This document shows, piece by piece, positions 26,201 to 34,045 of a stretch of DNA of 64,000 nucleotides (the stretch's first letter is position 1; each line of letters opens with the position of its first letter). This DNA comes from Paenibacillus athensensis (GTDB taxonomy: Bacteria > Bacillota > Bacilli > Paenibacillales > NBRC-103111): the NCBI RefSeq assembly GCF_004514475.2, contig NZ_MYFO02000010.1:1-64000 (forward strand). Reading direction: 5' to 3'. A model generated the notes under the pieces. That model saw only the letters and a program-made list of their open reading frames with translations. It had not been told where the DNA came from and did no database searches. A program made the position numbers and the translations under genes.

Positions 26201-27039
26201 ACACCGAGGAACGTATCCGCAAGGTTTGGAAGGAAGTGCTCAAGCTGGACAGCATTGGCCTTCACGACAATTTCTTCGACATTGGCGGCAATTCGATCCT
26301 GCTGATGCAAATGCACGCCAAGCTGGAAAAGGAATACGCCTGGGGGACGCAGATCGTCGATCTGTTCGCGCATTCCTCCATCGCGCGACTGGCCCGGCTG
26401 ATCGATCAGCGCGGACACGTATTGGACGATACGGCTATGGGCGGCTATGTGACACTGCCTGCGGACTTTTTTGAGCGCCAGCCGCAGGCCAGCGGGGCCG
26501 GTATGTTCCGGTTTCAGCTGCCGGGCACGATGCAGGAGCAGCTGCAGCAGATCGCAACCGAAAGCGGATTGGTGTTGTACGACGTCCTGCTGGCAATGTA
26601 CCATTACTTGTTTACAGAAATTAGCGGCAGCAAGCTGGCCGTTGTTCAGGCGCTTGGCGCCGACGGAGAAACGGTGATTCCGGTAGCTGTCGATTTGGCG
26701 GCGCTGCGTGATTTTCAGGAGCTGTTTACTGCGGTAGCCAGCCGCCGGACGGCAACAGGAGAAGCCGGCTATAAGCTGACGGAAGCTGCGGATGCGCGGT
26801 TGACGAAGGAGGCGCGGGAGGTAGCGCCGTTCATGTGCATGGACGCCGGCGTTTCGCTGGACGCCCGCTTGCTTGAGGCGTTTGATATCGCACTGATCAT
26901 CGAGGAAGCGTGCGGAGAGCCGCTGGCCTTTACCTGCAAGTTTAACGACAAACGGTTGAAACGGGACAAGCTCAGCCAATTGTTCAAAGCTTATATTGAC
27001 TTGCTTCGCCAGTTGGCCAAGAGCCGTGTGTATTCCTGA
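23281..27039 (+). CDS. NRPS, C-A-PCP plus C-terminal half condensation domain
   Basis: Protein of 1252 residues; ATG 23281 fits the SD AGAGG better than ATG 23272. Condensation domain ~10-450 with intact HHILFDG (150-156); being downstream of an E domain, it should accept a D-residue donor. Adenylation domain ~465-960; pocket residues D-H-E-T-I-G-S-V-C-(K) match no code I know, so the substrate is unassigned. Carrier ~970-1040, IGGNS with Ser1005. The last ~205 residues (FQLPGTMQEQLQQIA..., PVAVDLAAL, AFDIALIIEE) resemble the C-terminal lobe of a condensation domain without the catalytic His lobe. The chain would pass from here to the KS at 29768. Confidence 0.9.
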   Translation: MGTGQSKKLDKANVEDIVALTPTQEGMLFHYLSGMEQSHYTQALTLTLSGKLDAAAFRQAWQFVAESNEMLRTVFRWEKLEHPVQVVLKSREIPIDAYDFSGETLEEARRQSAEQRERLAQSGLDLQEAPLRVTLCRLDETRSEMIVVWHHILFDGWSNGLLIQEVLQAYGAFAAGQAPVMPAKTKFREFVKWHKKQDKERQKAFWTDYLSGLEEWTALPYDVEAANDRVRQAAALYKADFSAEETAAITAFTRREQVTLASFLYSVWGMLLQKYSQTGDVLFGTTVSGRVPEIPGIGEMIGLFINTIPLRVTAMEGESARDLLRRVDMGLKQREDFENTPLVDIGACSGLSSQDQMFNSLLVLENYPLDLGALSAGPLRIEQFVMDESTHYSLTLGISTFAEHMELEFSYDTGRFTPQAIARFAGHFRQLVLQVVERPERQVSALAMITAEETRQILQQFNAAVSPEADTELVHRVFERQAELRPEHPVVISEGIASTYREVNERANRLARTLRGIGIGPDKQVALILERSADFFIAALAVLKAGGVYIPIDHEYADGRIAQILQDSSAGVLITRKGFAPSVAFSGSVLYMDEQPLTEGDGSNLPPINQPGDLVYIIYTSGSTGKPKGVMVEHRNLLAYVKGFQGVIGLTQDDVVLQQASCAFDHFVEEAYPIMLAGGTMVIAKRLDVLDVAKLMELIEQTGVTVVTVQPLLLNELNKRQMGRMPKVHTYISGGDELKYDFMAELAVRKKVYNSYGPTEGTVCATYYRAGAEPMTNIPIGRAIEDYRMYVLDAENNLMPIGIPGELCIAGKGVARGYFGSDELTDAKFVADPFHPGSRMYRTGDVGRWMPSGDLQFVGRNDEQVKIRGYRVEPGDIEHKLRALPAVEEAVVLAVDDAGGAKCLAAYIKPRAEIKAHELKAELAAVLPHYMVPSYFYRIDAVPMTSNAKVDKRALLSCTELLGGAPESDGLASDTEERIRKVWKEVLKLDSIGLHDNFFDIGGNSILLMQMHAKLEKEYAWGTQIVDLFAHSSIARLARLIDQRGHVLDDTAMGGYVTLPADFFERQPQASGAGMFRFQLPGTMQEQLQQIATESGLVLYDVLLAMYHYLFTEISGSKLAVVQALGADGETVIPVAVDLAALRDFQELFTAVASRRTATGEAGYKLTEAADARLTKEAREVAPFMCMDAGVSLDARLLEAFDIALIIEEACGEPLAFTCKFNDKRLKRDKLSQLFKAYIDLLRQLAKSRVYS

Positions 27040-27208
27040 TAGCGGGAGGCATTGCGACTGCAGCTGACAAGCCGGCCATGTATGCAAGGAGCGTTATGAG
27101 AAATGAGCTGTGGCTTCGCCGGCCAGACCGGGCCGCAGGACGCTGGCAGACAAATGGTCATCTATGGAGCGGATTCTGATAAGCAGATCCGCGGAGGGAG
27201 GTCTGGCT

Positions 27209-28258
27209 TTGCCGGAGGTAGCATTCAGTCTATTCTTTTTTTCCTCGGACAGTGAACACAATATGAACGATAAATACAGCGCCTTGCTGGATATTGCTGA
27301 ATTTGCCGATGCGCGCGGGTTTGCGGCGATTTGGACGCCCGAGCGCCATTTTCATCGCTTTGGCGGACTGTTTCCGAATCCGGCCGTGCTGAGCGCTGCC
27401 ATTGCCGCGCGGACGAAGCGGATACGCATCCGGGCCGGCAGTGTGCAGGTGCCGCTGCATCATCCGATCCGCATTGCCGAGGATTGGGCGATCGTGGACA
27501 ACGTGTCCGGCGGCAGAGTCGACATCGCGTTCACGTCCGGCTGGCATCCGCGGGATTATGTGTTTGCGCCCGAGCTATTCCCGCGCCGCCGCGAGCTGTT
27601 GTTCGAGCGGGTCGATATGCTGCGTCGGCTCTGGCGCGGGGAGCAGCTCCCGTTCACGTCGGGCTTCGGGGAAACGGTCGCCGGCGCGCTGTATCCGGCC
27701 CCGATTCAGCCGGAGCTGCCGGTCTGGATCACGACGTCGCGCACGCTGGATACGTGGAAGCGAGCCGGTGCGATCGGAGCTAATATTTTAACTGCCTTGT
27801 ATGCCATTGACCGGGATACGCTGGCAGCCAATATCGTTGCCTATCGCGAGGCGCGCCGGGAGCATGGTCATAGGGGGCCGGGCACGGTCAGCGTCATGCT
27901 GCACACCTTTGTCGGTGAAGATGCCGATCAGGTTCGGGAGACGGTACGTCAGCCGTTGATCGATTATATTTTGCAGCATACCGAGCTCTATGACCTGAAT
28001 GAAATTGCCGTGCGGATGAAGCTGGACCCCGGTCAACTGACGGAGAAACACCGGCGCATGCTGGCCAAGCTGGCAGCAGACCGCTATTTTCAGACCAGCT
28101 CGTTGATTGGAACTCCGGATTCGTGCAGAGAGATGATCGATTCGCTGGCGGACATCGGAGTAAATGAAATCGCGTGTTTGATTGATTTTGGCATCCGGCA
28201 TGAGGATGTGCTCACCAGTTTGACACTGCTGGATCAGCTGCAATTGCAGTACGTGTAG
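27209..28258 (+). CDS. LLM-class flavin-dependent monooxygenase, natural-product type
   Basis: TIM-barrel luciferase-like enzyme of 349 residues if translation begins at TTG 27209, which lies six bases after the SD GGAGGGAGGT; upstream in-frame codons lack an SD. The start FSLFFFSSD, then IWTPERHFHRFGGLFPNPAV, GGRVDIAFTSGWHPRDYVFAPE and LPVWITTSR, fit the LLM subgroup found in trans-AT PKS clusters (MupA and relatives). These enzymes use FMNH2 and O2 for hydroxylation or Baeyer-Villiger insertion on carrier-bound chains. A flavin reductase partner is not present here. The target carbon is unknown. Confidence 0.85.
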   Translation: MPEVAFSLFFFSSDSEHNMNDKYSALLDIAEFADARGFAAIWTPERHFHRFGGLFPNPAVLSAAIAARTKRIRIRAGSVQVPLHHPIRIAEDWAIVDNVSGGRVDIAFTSGWHPRDYVFAPELFPRRRELLFERVDMLRRLWRGEQLPFTSGFGETVAGALYPAPIQPELPVWITTSRTLDTWKRAGAIGANILTALYAIDRDTLAANIVAYREARREHGHRGPGTVSVMLHTFVGEDADQVRETVRQPLIDYILQHTELYDLNEIAVRMKLDPGQLTEKHRRMLAKLAADRYFQTSSLIGTPDSCREMIDSLADIGVNEIACLIDFGIRHEDVLTSLTLLDQLQLQYV

Positions 28259-28350
28259 CAAGCCGGTGGACAAGCGGCAGCCCGCTCTTATCAGTTGCCG
28301 GCGGCGGACGGGCATCGGCTGGATACGGCCAGCGAAAGGAGAGAGGAGCA

Positions 28351-29787
28351 TTGGAAAATCTGGTAGTTGTGTTTCCGGGACAAGGTTCGCAATACGTGGG
28401 GATGGGGAAGGAGCTGAATGACGGATTTTCAACAGCGCGCCGGGTGTTCGAGGAAGCCGAGGAGGCGCTGGGCTACGATTTGCGGGAGCTGATGTTTGCC
28501 GGGGATCTGGAGCAGCTGACGCGTACGGAGTATGCGCAGCCTGCGCTGCTTGCAGTCAGCGTCGCTGCGTTTCGCGTATATATGGAGCAGGTTGGCGTGA
28601 CGCCGGCCTATGGCGCGGGCCACAGCCTGGGCGAGTTTTCTGCGCTTTGCTGCGCCGGGGCCATTGCATTTGCCGATGCGGTGCGCATCGTCAGCCTGCG
28701 CGGCAGGTTCATGCAGGAAGCGGCGGCAGAAGGCACGGGAGCGATGTGCGCCGTACTGGGAGCAAGCGGAGAGTCTGTGGCCGCAGCTTGCCAAGCCGCA
28801 TCGGGCGGCGGGCAGATCGTCGTTATTTCCAACTATAATTCGCCAGGGCAAATTGTGATTTCCGGCCATCGCGAGGTCGTGGACGCTGCTGCCCGGACGC
28901 TTGCTGCGCAAGGGGCAAGGACGGTTGCGCTGACAGTTAGCGCTCCGTTTCACAGCCCGCTGATGGCTCCTGCTGCCGGAAAGCTGGAACAGGAGCTGCG
29001 CCGTTTGACGTACGGCAAGCTCCAGTGGCCGGTTGTCTCCAATGTGACGGCTCGGCCGTATGCGGATTCGGCCGAGGTAGTTGGGCTGCTGACGCAACAG
29101 CTGACGTCGCCGGTGCGCTGGGACGCCTCGATGCATTTTGTGCAGCAGGCCGGCGCGCGCGTAGCAGTCGAGCTTGGGCCGCAGCAGGTGCTGACGAATT
29201 TGATGCGGGCCAATGCCAGAGACATCGTCTGCTACCCGTTGGAGAAGCCGGGGCAGCTGGCCGCGATAATCAAGGCGCTTGGCGGGACGGCTGCTGCCGC
29301 TGGAGACTTGCCTGTGTTTGCGGAAACTCTGGTTACTGGGAGCGACCGGCAGGTGGCGAAGGAGGAACTCGCCGTCCGCGAAGTCAAAGCCGTCGCGGGA
29401 GCTGCGGGGCAGGGAGAGCCAACTGATGCCGAAGCCCGCTTGAATCATGTTGTGACGCGCTGTTTGGCTGCTGCGGTATGTACGCGTAATCGCAATGAAG
29501 ACGAAGCGGAATACCGCGCGGGCGTCATTGAGCCCTACCGGCGCATTCAAGCGATACAGGAGCAGCTTGATGAAAGCGGCCATGCGCCGGATGAAGCGCA
29601 AATGCGCGAGGCGCTGGAGCTGCTGAAACGCATTATGGATACCAAGCGCGTAGCGCTCAAGGAGCAGCGGGAGCGTTTCAAAGAAATTTTGGAGAAAACG
29701 GGCACTTATTCGATGTTCTCTTCGTTTTATGCGGACGGTTTATTCGCAACATCCGGAGGTGAGCGGGTTGGACTTTCAATCCATTAA
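28351..29787 (+). CDS. Trans-acting malonyl-CoA:ACP acyltransferase
   Basis: Protein of 478 residues starting at TTG with SD AAAGGAGAGAGGA. The first ~300 residues are FabD-like: VFPGQGSQY, GHSLGE with active Ser92, and a conserved SAPFHSPLM motif with the second catalytic His. Neither PKS in the cluster contains an AT domain, so this enzyme should load malonyl units in trans onto both PKS carriers. The final ~170 residues form a mostly helical, charged extension after an Ala-rich linker; its purpose is not clear. The 3' end overlaps the next PKS gene by 20 bases when the TTG start of that gene is used. Confidence 0.92.
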   Translation: MENLVVVFPGQGSQYVGMGKELNDGFSTARRVFEEAEEALGYDLRELMFAGDLEQLTRTEYAQPALLAVSVAAFRVYMEQVGVTPAYGAGHSLGEFSALCCAGAIAFADAVRIVSLRGRFMQEAAAEGTGAMCAVLGASGESVAAACQAASGGGQIVVISNYNSPGQIVISGHREVVDAAARTLAAQGARTVALTVSAPFHSPLMAPAAGKLEQELRRLTYGKLQWPVVSNVTARPYADSAEVVGLLTQQLTSPVRWDASMHFVQQAGARVAVELGPQQVLTNLMRANARDIVCYPLEKPGQLAAIIKALGGTAAAAGDLPVFAETLVTGSDRQVAKEELAVREVKAVAGAAGQGEPTDAEARLNHVVTRCLAAAVCTRNRNEDEAEYRAGVIEPYRRIQAIQEQLDESGHAPDEAQMREALELLKRIMDTKRVALKEQRERFKEILEKTGTYSMFSSFYADGLFATSGGERVGLSIH

Positions 29788-32700
29788 GCTGGGCGGGTTT
29801 TCGTTTGGCGACAACAGCGATGACGACGAAGAAATTACGCTCGACGAGGTTGCGGAAAGCGACATTGCCGTTATCGGTATTGCGCTTGACCTGCCTGGCG
29901 CCGATACGCCCGAGAGATTCTGGCGGCTGCTCCGCGACGGCTATGACGGCGTAGGCCCGTTGCCGGAAGCTCGAAAGCGCGATACGGATCGTTATTTCGC
30001 GGCCGATGGTAGGGACCTGGCGGCAATTTCCTATGGCGATGCAGCGTATTTGGAACGCATCGATACGTTTGATCATGCTTTTTTCAAAATATCTCCGAAG
30101 GAAGCGAGCTTGTTCGACCCGAATCAGCGTTTGTTTCTGCAAACGGCTTGGCGGGCAATCGAAGATGCAGGCTACGGCGGCAGCCGGCTGGGGGGGAGCC
30201 GGACCGGCGTTTATGTCGGCTATGGCTCGGATTCCGATTATAAAAAAATGATTGCCCGGCTGGAGCCGGAGGCGGTGCCGATGTCGATGCCGGGCAATGT
30301 GCGGCCGATTATCGCCAGCCGCTTGTCCTATCTGATGGATTTGAAGGGGCCGAGCCTGCTGGTCGATACGACGTGCTCGTCATCGCTGGTTGCTGTCCAT
30401 CTGGCCTGCCAGGCGATTCGCGCCGGAGAATGCGAGCAGGCGCTTGCGGGCGGCATTCAAGTGCATATTCTGCCGGTTCGTGAGCTGGAAGTCGGGATCG
30501 AATCGTCAACAGCGCGCACGCGCACCTTCGATGACGCCTCCGACGGTACGGGCACCGGCGAAGGCTCGATTGCGATTCTGCTCAAGCCGCTGCATAAGGC
30601 CCAGGAGGACCGCGATCCGGTGTATGCGGTGATTAAAGGCAGCGCGGTCAACCAGGACGGCAGCTCGGTGGGCATCACGGCGCCTAACGCTGACGCGCAG
30701 GAAGCCGTTATTGTCGAAGCGTGGAAACGCGCGGGAGTCGATCCGCGGACCATCGGCTATATGGAAGCGCATGGAACGGGGACCAGACTGGGGGACCCGA
30801 TTGAGATCGAAGGGATGCAAAAAGCGTTTCGCCGTTACACGCATGTGCGGCAGTTTTGCGCCGTTGGTTCGGTCAAAAGCAATATCGGCCATCTCGACAA
30901 TGCTGCGGGCATTGCCGGGCTGGTGAAGGCGATTCTTTCCTTAAAATACAAGGAGCTGTTTCCCACGCTGCATCTAAGCCGGCCCAACCGGAAAATCGGC
31001 TTTGAAGATTCGCCGGTGTATATCAACGACCGGCTGCGCGAATGGGAAAGCGCAGAAAGCCACCCGCGACGCTGCGGCGTCAGCTCGTTTGGCATTAGCG
31101 GCACGAACTGCCATGTCGTGCTGGAGGAAGCGCCTCCCGCGAAGGCGGCGGACCATGCCGCAGGCGGGACAGGCGGCTTTAGCGTCGCATGGGGCGGGCG
31201 GGAAACGCCGGGTATGCTCGGCACCGCTTCCAGGCCGGTTTTGTTCACCCTCTCGGCCAAGACGGAAGCCGCATTAATCCGGCTTGTCGCCGATTATGCG
31301 CACATGCTGGAGGAACAAGACGAGCTTGATGCTGCCGATGTCAGCTACACCGTCAATACCGGACGAGGGCATTACGCCCATCGGCTGGCCATAGTGGCGG
31401 GGCGGACATGGGAGCTGGCCGAGTCGCTGGGCGCGATTCGCAAAAACGGCTTGAACCGGCAGTTGGATGCGGAAACTTATTATTATGAAGCGATGGAAGC
31501 GCAAGGCGAAGAGGAGCTGCGCAGGTTGGGACAGCTGGCGAGCGAAAAGCTGCAGGCGTATTTGAGCGGCGGGCGCGAGGAGACTTCACTGCTGCATGAG
31601 CTGTCGCAGTTCTACGTGAAGGGAGCCGAGATCGACTGGGACAAGCTGTATCGGCATGAAAAAAGGCGCAGATTGAATCTGCCGGCGTATCCGTTTGAGG
31701 CCCAGCGCTGCTGGCTGCGACTGCCGGAGCTGGCTGCAGCGCAAGTGCCGGAGGACAGCGGGCGCGAGCCGCTGTTCTGGAAGCCGCGTTGGCTGGAGCA
31801 GCCGCTGAACGCCACCGCCGGAGACGGGGACGCGAATGCGGCTGCAGGTGCCGCTGCCGGACGCTGCCTGATCGTTGGCGCGGCTGAGGGCCGTGCCGCG
31901 GCGCTCGCTGCCGGGCTGCGCGATCTCGGCTGGAGCGTGACGCTGGCGGTGAAGGGCAGCCGCTTTGAGCGGCTGGACGAGCATCGCTACAGCGTCAGCA
32001 GCGAAGCGAGCAGGCGCAGGAGTGCGATTGAAGGCGGTCTCAGCAGCGGAGGCGCTGACGAAGGAGCGAGCAGAGAGGCTGACGAAGGCAAAAGCAGAGA
32101 CTTTGGCGAGAGCAGAGGCTTTGTCGGCAGCGCCAGCGGGAGCAGAAGCGCTGACGAACGCAGCGCTTCTGTCGATACCGAGAGCGAGGACGATTGCGCA
32201 GCGCTGCTCGCGGCGCTGGCCGCAGACGGCGGTCCCGCTCTGACGCGGCTCGTGATCGTGGATGAGCCGGAAGCGCAGGCTGGCGAGCTGGCCGGGACGT
32301 TGCCGCAGGAGGATGCCGCGGATTTGCCGGAGCAGCTGGAGCGCGAGCTGGAACGCACCGTTTATGGCGCGTTCCGCTGGTTGCGCGCATTGGCCGCCAG
32401 CGGCTGGACGCATCGCATCGAGGTCAGCTTGCTCACCGCTTATGCCGACGAAGTAACGGCGGAGCAGCCAGCGGTGCGTCCGGCGGCGGCGGCGCTGGCC
32501 GGACTCGGCAAAGCGCTCGGCTGGGAATGCCGCAACGTTCGTGTGCGCTGCATGGACGCAGATGACGCGACCGGAACGGAGGCGCTGCTGGCGGAGCTGC
32601 TGTCCGGCAGCACCGAATACAAAAGCGCCTATCGCAGCGGCACGCGCTACGTCGAGCGCATCGATTTGGCCGAGCAGCCGGAAGCGAAAGCGGCGGTGGG

Positions 32701-34045
32701 CGATGACGACGCGCTGCGCTTGCAGGCTGACGGCGTATACGTCATCACCGGCGGTTTGGGCGGCATTGCGCTCGTGCTGGCGAAGCAGCTGGCCGAGCTG
32801 GCGGGCGAACGCGGCTTGCATCTCGCGCTCGTTGGCCGCACGCCGTTCCCGCCGCGCGAGCAATGGGAAGCGCTGGCCGCCGGGAACGGCGCGGATAAAC
32901 GCAGCCGTCAGGCCGGCGCGCTGCTGGCGCTGGAGCGGCTGGGCGCGCGCATCGGCACCTATGCTGCCGATGTCGCCGACGACGCGCAGATGCGCGAGCT
33001 GCTGGGGCAGCTCAAGGCGCGATACGGCGCGGTGCGCGGCATTGTCCATGCAGCCGGCATTGCCGAGGGCAATCTGCTGGCCAGGCTGAGCGAAGCGGAG
33101 TTTCGCCGGGTGATGGACGTCAAAGCGCGCGGCGCGTGGCTGCTGGACCGCTTGACGCGCGACGAGCCGGTTGACTTTTTCGTCATGTGTTCGTCGGCAA
33201 TAACGCTGGTCGGTGGTCTTGGCTCAGGTCCGTACACGGCGGCAAATGCATATCTGGACGGCTTTGCTGCCCAACGCGGCCTCCGCAAGCCGCGAACGCT
33301 GGCGATTGACTGGCCGGCGTGGGACAATACCGGGCTGTCCGAGGGCGAGGCGATCGAGGAGCAGAAGGAGCTGCTGCGCGTGCTTCCGGCGGCAGCGGGA
33401 GCGCGGGCATTTGCCGCAGCGCTGCAAAGCCGCGACAGCCAGCTGATTGCTGGCCGCTGGAATCCGGAGAGCGCCGCGCTGCAGCTGGGCGAGCTGCTGC
33501 CGTTCCGCTTGAGCGAACGGGCGCAGCGGCTGCTGGAAGCGGACAAGCAGGCTGGCAGCGGGCAGCGCGCGGTCCCGGCGCTGTTAGCCGATCGTTCAGC
33601 CGCTACCGCGACCACCGCGGCTTTGCCGCAGGTCAAGCTCAAGGGCAAGCAGGATTCGGCGGGCTACACGGTGATCGAGCAGTTTGTTGCCGCTGCGTGG
33701 CGCCAGGTGCTCGGTTACGAGGAGCTTGACGTGCATGATAGCTTTTTTGAAATTGGCGGGGATTCCATACTGATTACGAAGGTGCATGCGCTGATTGAAG
33801 CGCGTTATCCCGGCAGGATGACGATTGCCGATCTGTTTACGCAACATACGATTGCGAAAATTTCCGCATTTATCCGCGAGCTGGAAAGTCCGCCGGATCA
33901 CAAGGAGCAGGTGGCATCGACGGCGGCGGATGCCGACCGTTACCGCAGCCGTTTGCTGGAGCTTTTGGGCAAATTGGAGCAGGGCGAATTAAGCGTAGAC
34001 GAAACGTTAAGCCGATATCAGCAGCTGGAGGTGGCGCATGGATAA
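29768..34045 (+). CDS. Trans-AT polyketide synthase, KS-KR-ACP
   Basis: Protein of 1425 residues. TTG 29768 follows GGAGGTGAG by four bases, so it is preferred to the ATG at 29729. Domains: ketosynthase (~35-455) with Cys203, His335 and His375; an AT-docking remnant (~480-640); ketoreductase (~650-1190) with TGGLGG, the SS..Y..N set including Tyr1156, and no LDD fingerprint; carrier protein (~1290-1360) with GGDS Ser1333. The KS should extend the peptidyl chain from the NRPS at 23281 with malonate, and the KR reduces it to a beta-hydroxy unit. A Ser/Glu/Gly-rich low-complexity insert lies at ~735-805. Overlaps the next PKS by eight bases. Confidence 0.93.
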   Translation: MDFQSIKLGGFSFGDNSDDDEEITLDEVAESDIAVIGIALDLPGADTPERFWRLLRDGYDGVGPLPEARKRDTDRYFAADGRDLAAISYGDAAYLERIDTFDHAFFKISPKEASLFDPNQRLFLQTAWRAIEDAGYGGSRLGGSRTGVYVGYGSDSDYKKMIARLEPEAVPMSMPGNVRPIIASRLSYLMDLKGPSLLVDTTCSSSLVAVHLACQAIRAGECEQALAGGIQVHILPVRELEVGIESSTARTRTFDDASDGTGTGEGSIAILLKPLHKAQEDRDPVYAVIKGSAVNQDGSSVGITAPNADAQEAVIVEAWKRAGVDPRTIGYMEAHGTGTRLGDPIEIEGMQKAFRRYTHVRQFCAVGSVKSNIGHLDNAAGIAGLVKAILSLKYKELFPTLHLSRPNRKIGFEDSPVYINDRLREWESAESHPRRCGVSSFGISGTNCHVVLEEAPPAKAADHAAGGTGGFSVAWGGRETPGMLGTASRPVLFTLSAKTEAALIRLVADYAHMLEEQDELDAADVSYTVNTGRGHYAHRLAIVAGRTWELAESLGAIRKNGLNRQLDAETYYYEAMEAQGEEELRRLGQLASEKLQAYLSGGREETSLLHELSQFYVKGAEIDWDKLYRHEKRRRLNLPAYPFEAQRCWLRLPELAAAQVPEDSGREPLFWKPRWLEQPLNATAGDGDANAAAGAAAGRCLIVGAAEGRAAALAAGLRDLGWSVTLAVKGSRFERLDEHRYSVSSEASRRRSAIEGGLSSGGADEGASREADEGKSRDFGESRGFVGSASGSRSADERSASVDTESEDDCAALLAALAADGGPALTRLVIVDEPEAQAGELAGTLPQEDAADLPEQLERELERTVYGAFRWLRALAASGWTHRIEVSLLTAYADEVTAEQPAVRPAAAALAGLGKALGWECRNVRVRCMDADDATGTEALLAELLSGSTEYKSAYRSGTRYVERIDLAEQPEAKAAVGDDDALRLQADGVYVITGGLGGIALVLAKQLAELAGERGLHLALVGRTPFPPREQWEALAAGNGADKRSRQAGALLALERLGARIGTYAADVADDAQMRELLGQLKARYGAVRGIVHAAGIAEGNLLARLSEAEFRRVMDVKARGAWLLDRLTRDEPVDFFVMCSSAITLVGGLGSGPYTAANAYLDGFAAQRGLRKPRTLAIDWPAWDNTGLSEGEAIEEQKELLRVLPAAAGARAFAAALQSRDSQLIAGRWNPESAALQLGELLPFRLSERAQRLLEADKQAGSGQRAVPALLADRSAATATTAALPQVKLKGKQDSAGYTVIEQFVAAAWRQVLGYEELDVHDSFFEIGGDSILITKVHALIEARYPGRMTIADLFTQHTIAKISAFIRELESPPDHKEQVASTAADADRYRSRLLELLGKLEQGELSVDETLSRYQQLEVAHG

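Noticed and set aside
24772-27087. 771-codon open frame on the minus strand opposite the second NRPS
   Set aside because: Antisense shadow of a GC-rich gene; no SD, no family likeness, and the + strand frame has all NRPS motifs. The same applies to the long minus frames at 57069-59081, 31586-33049, 34206-35525 and 5581-6870.
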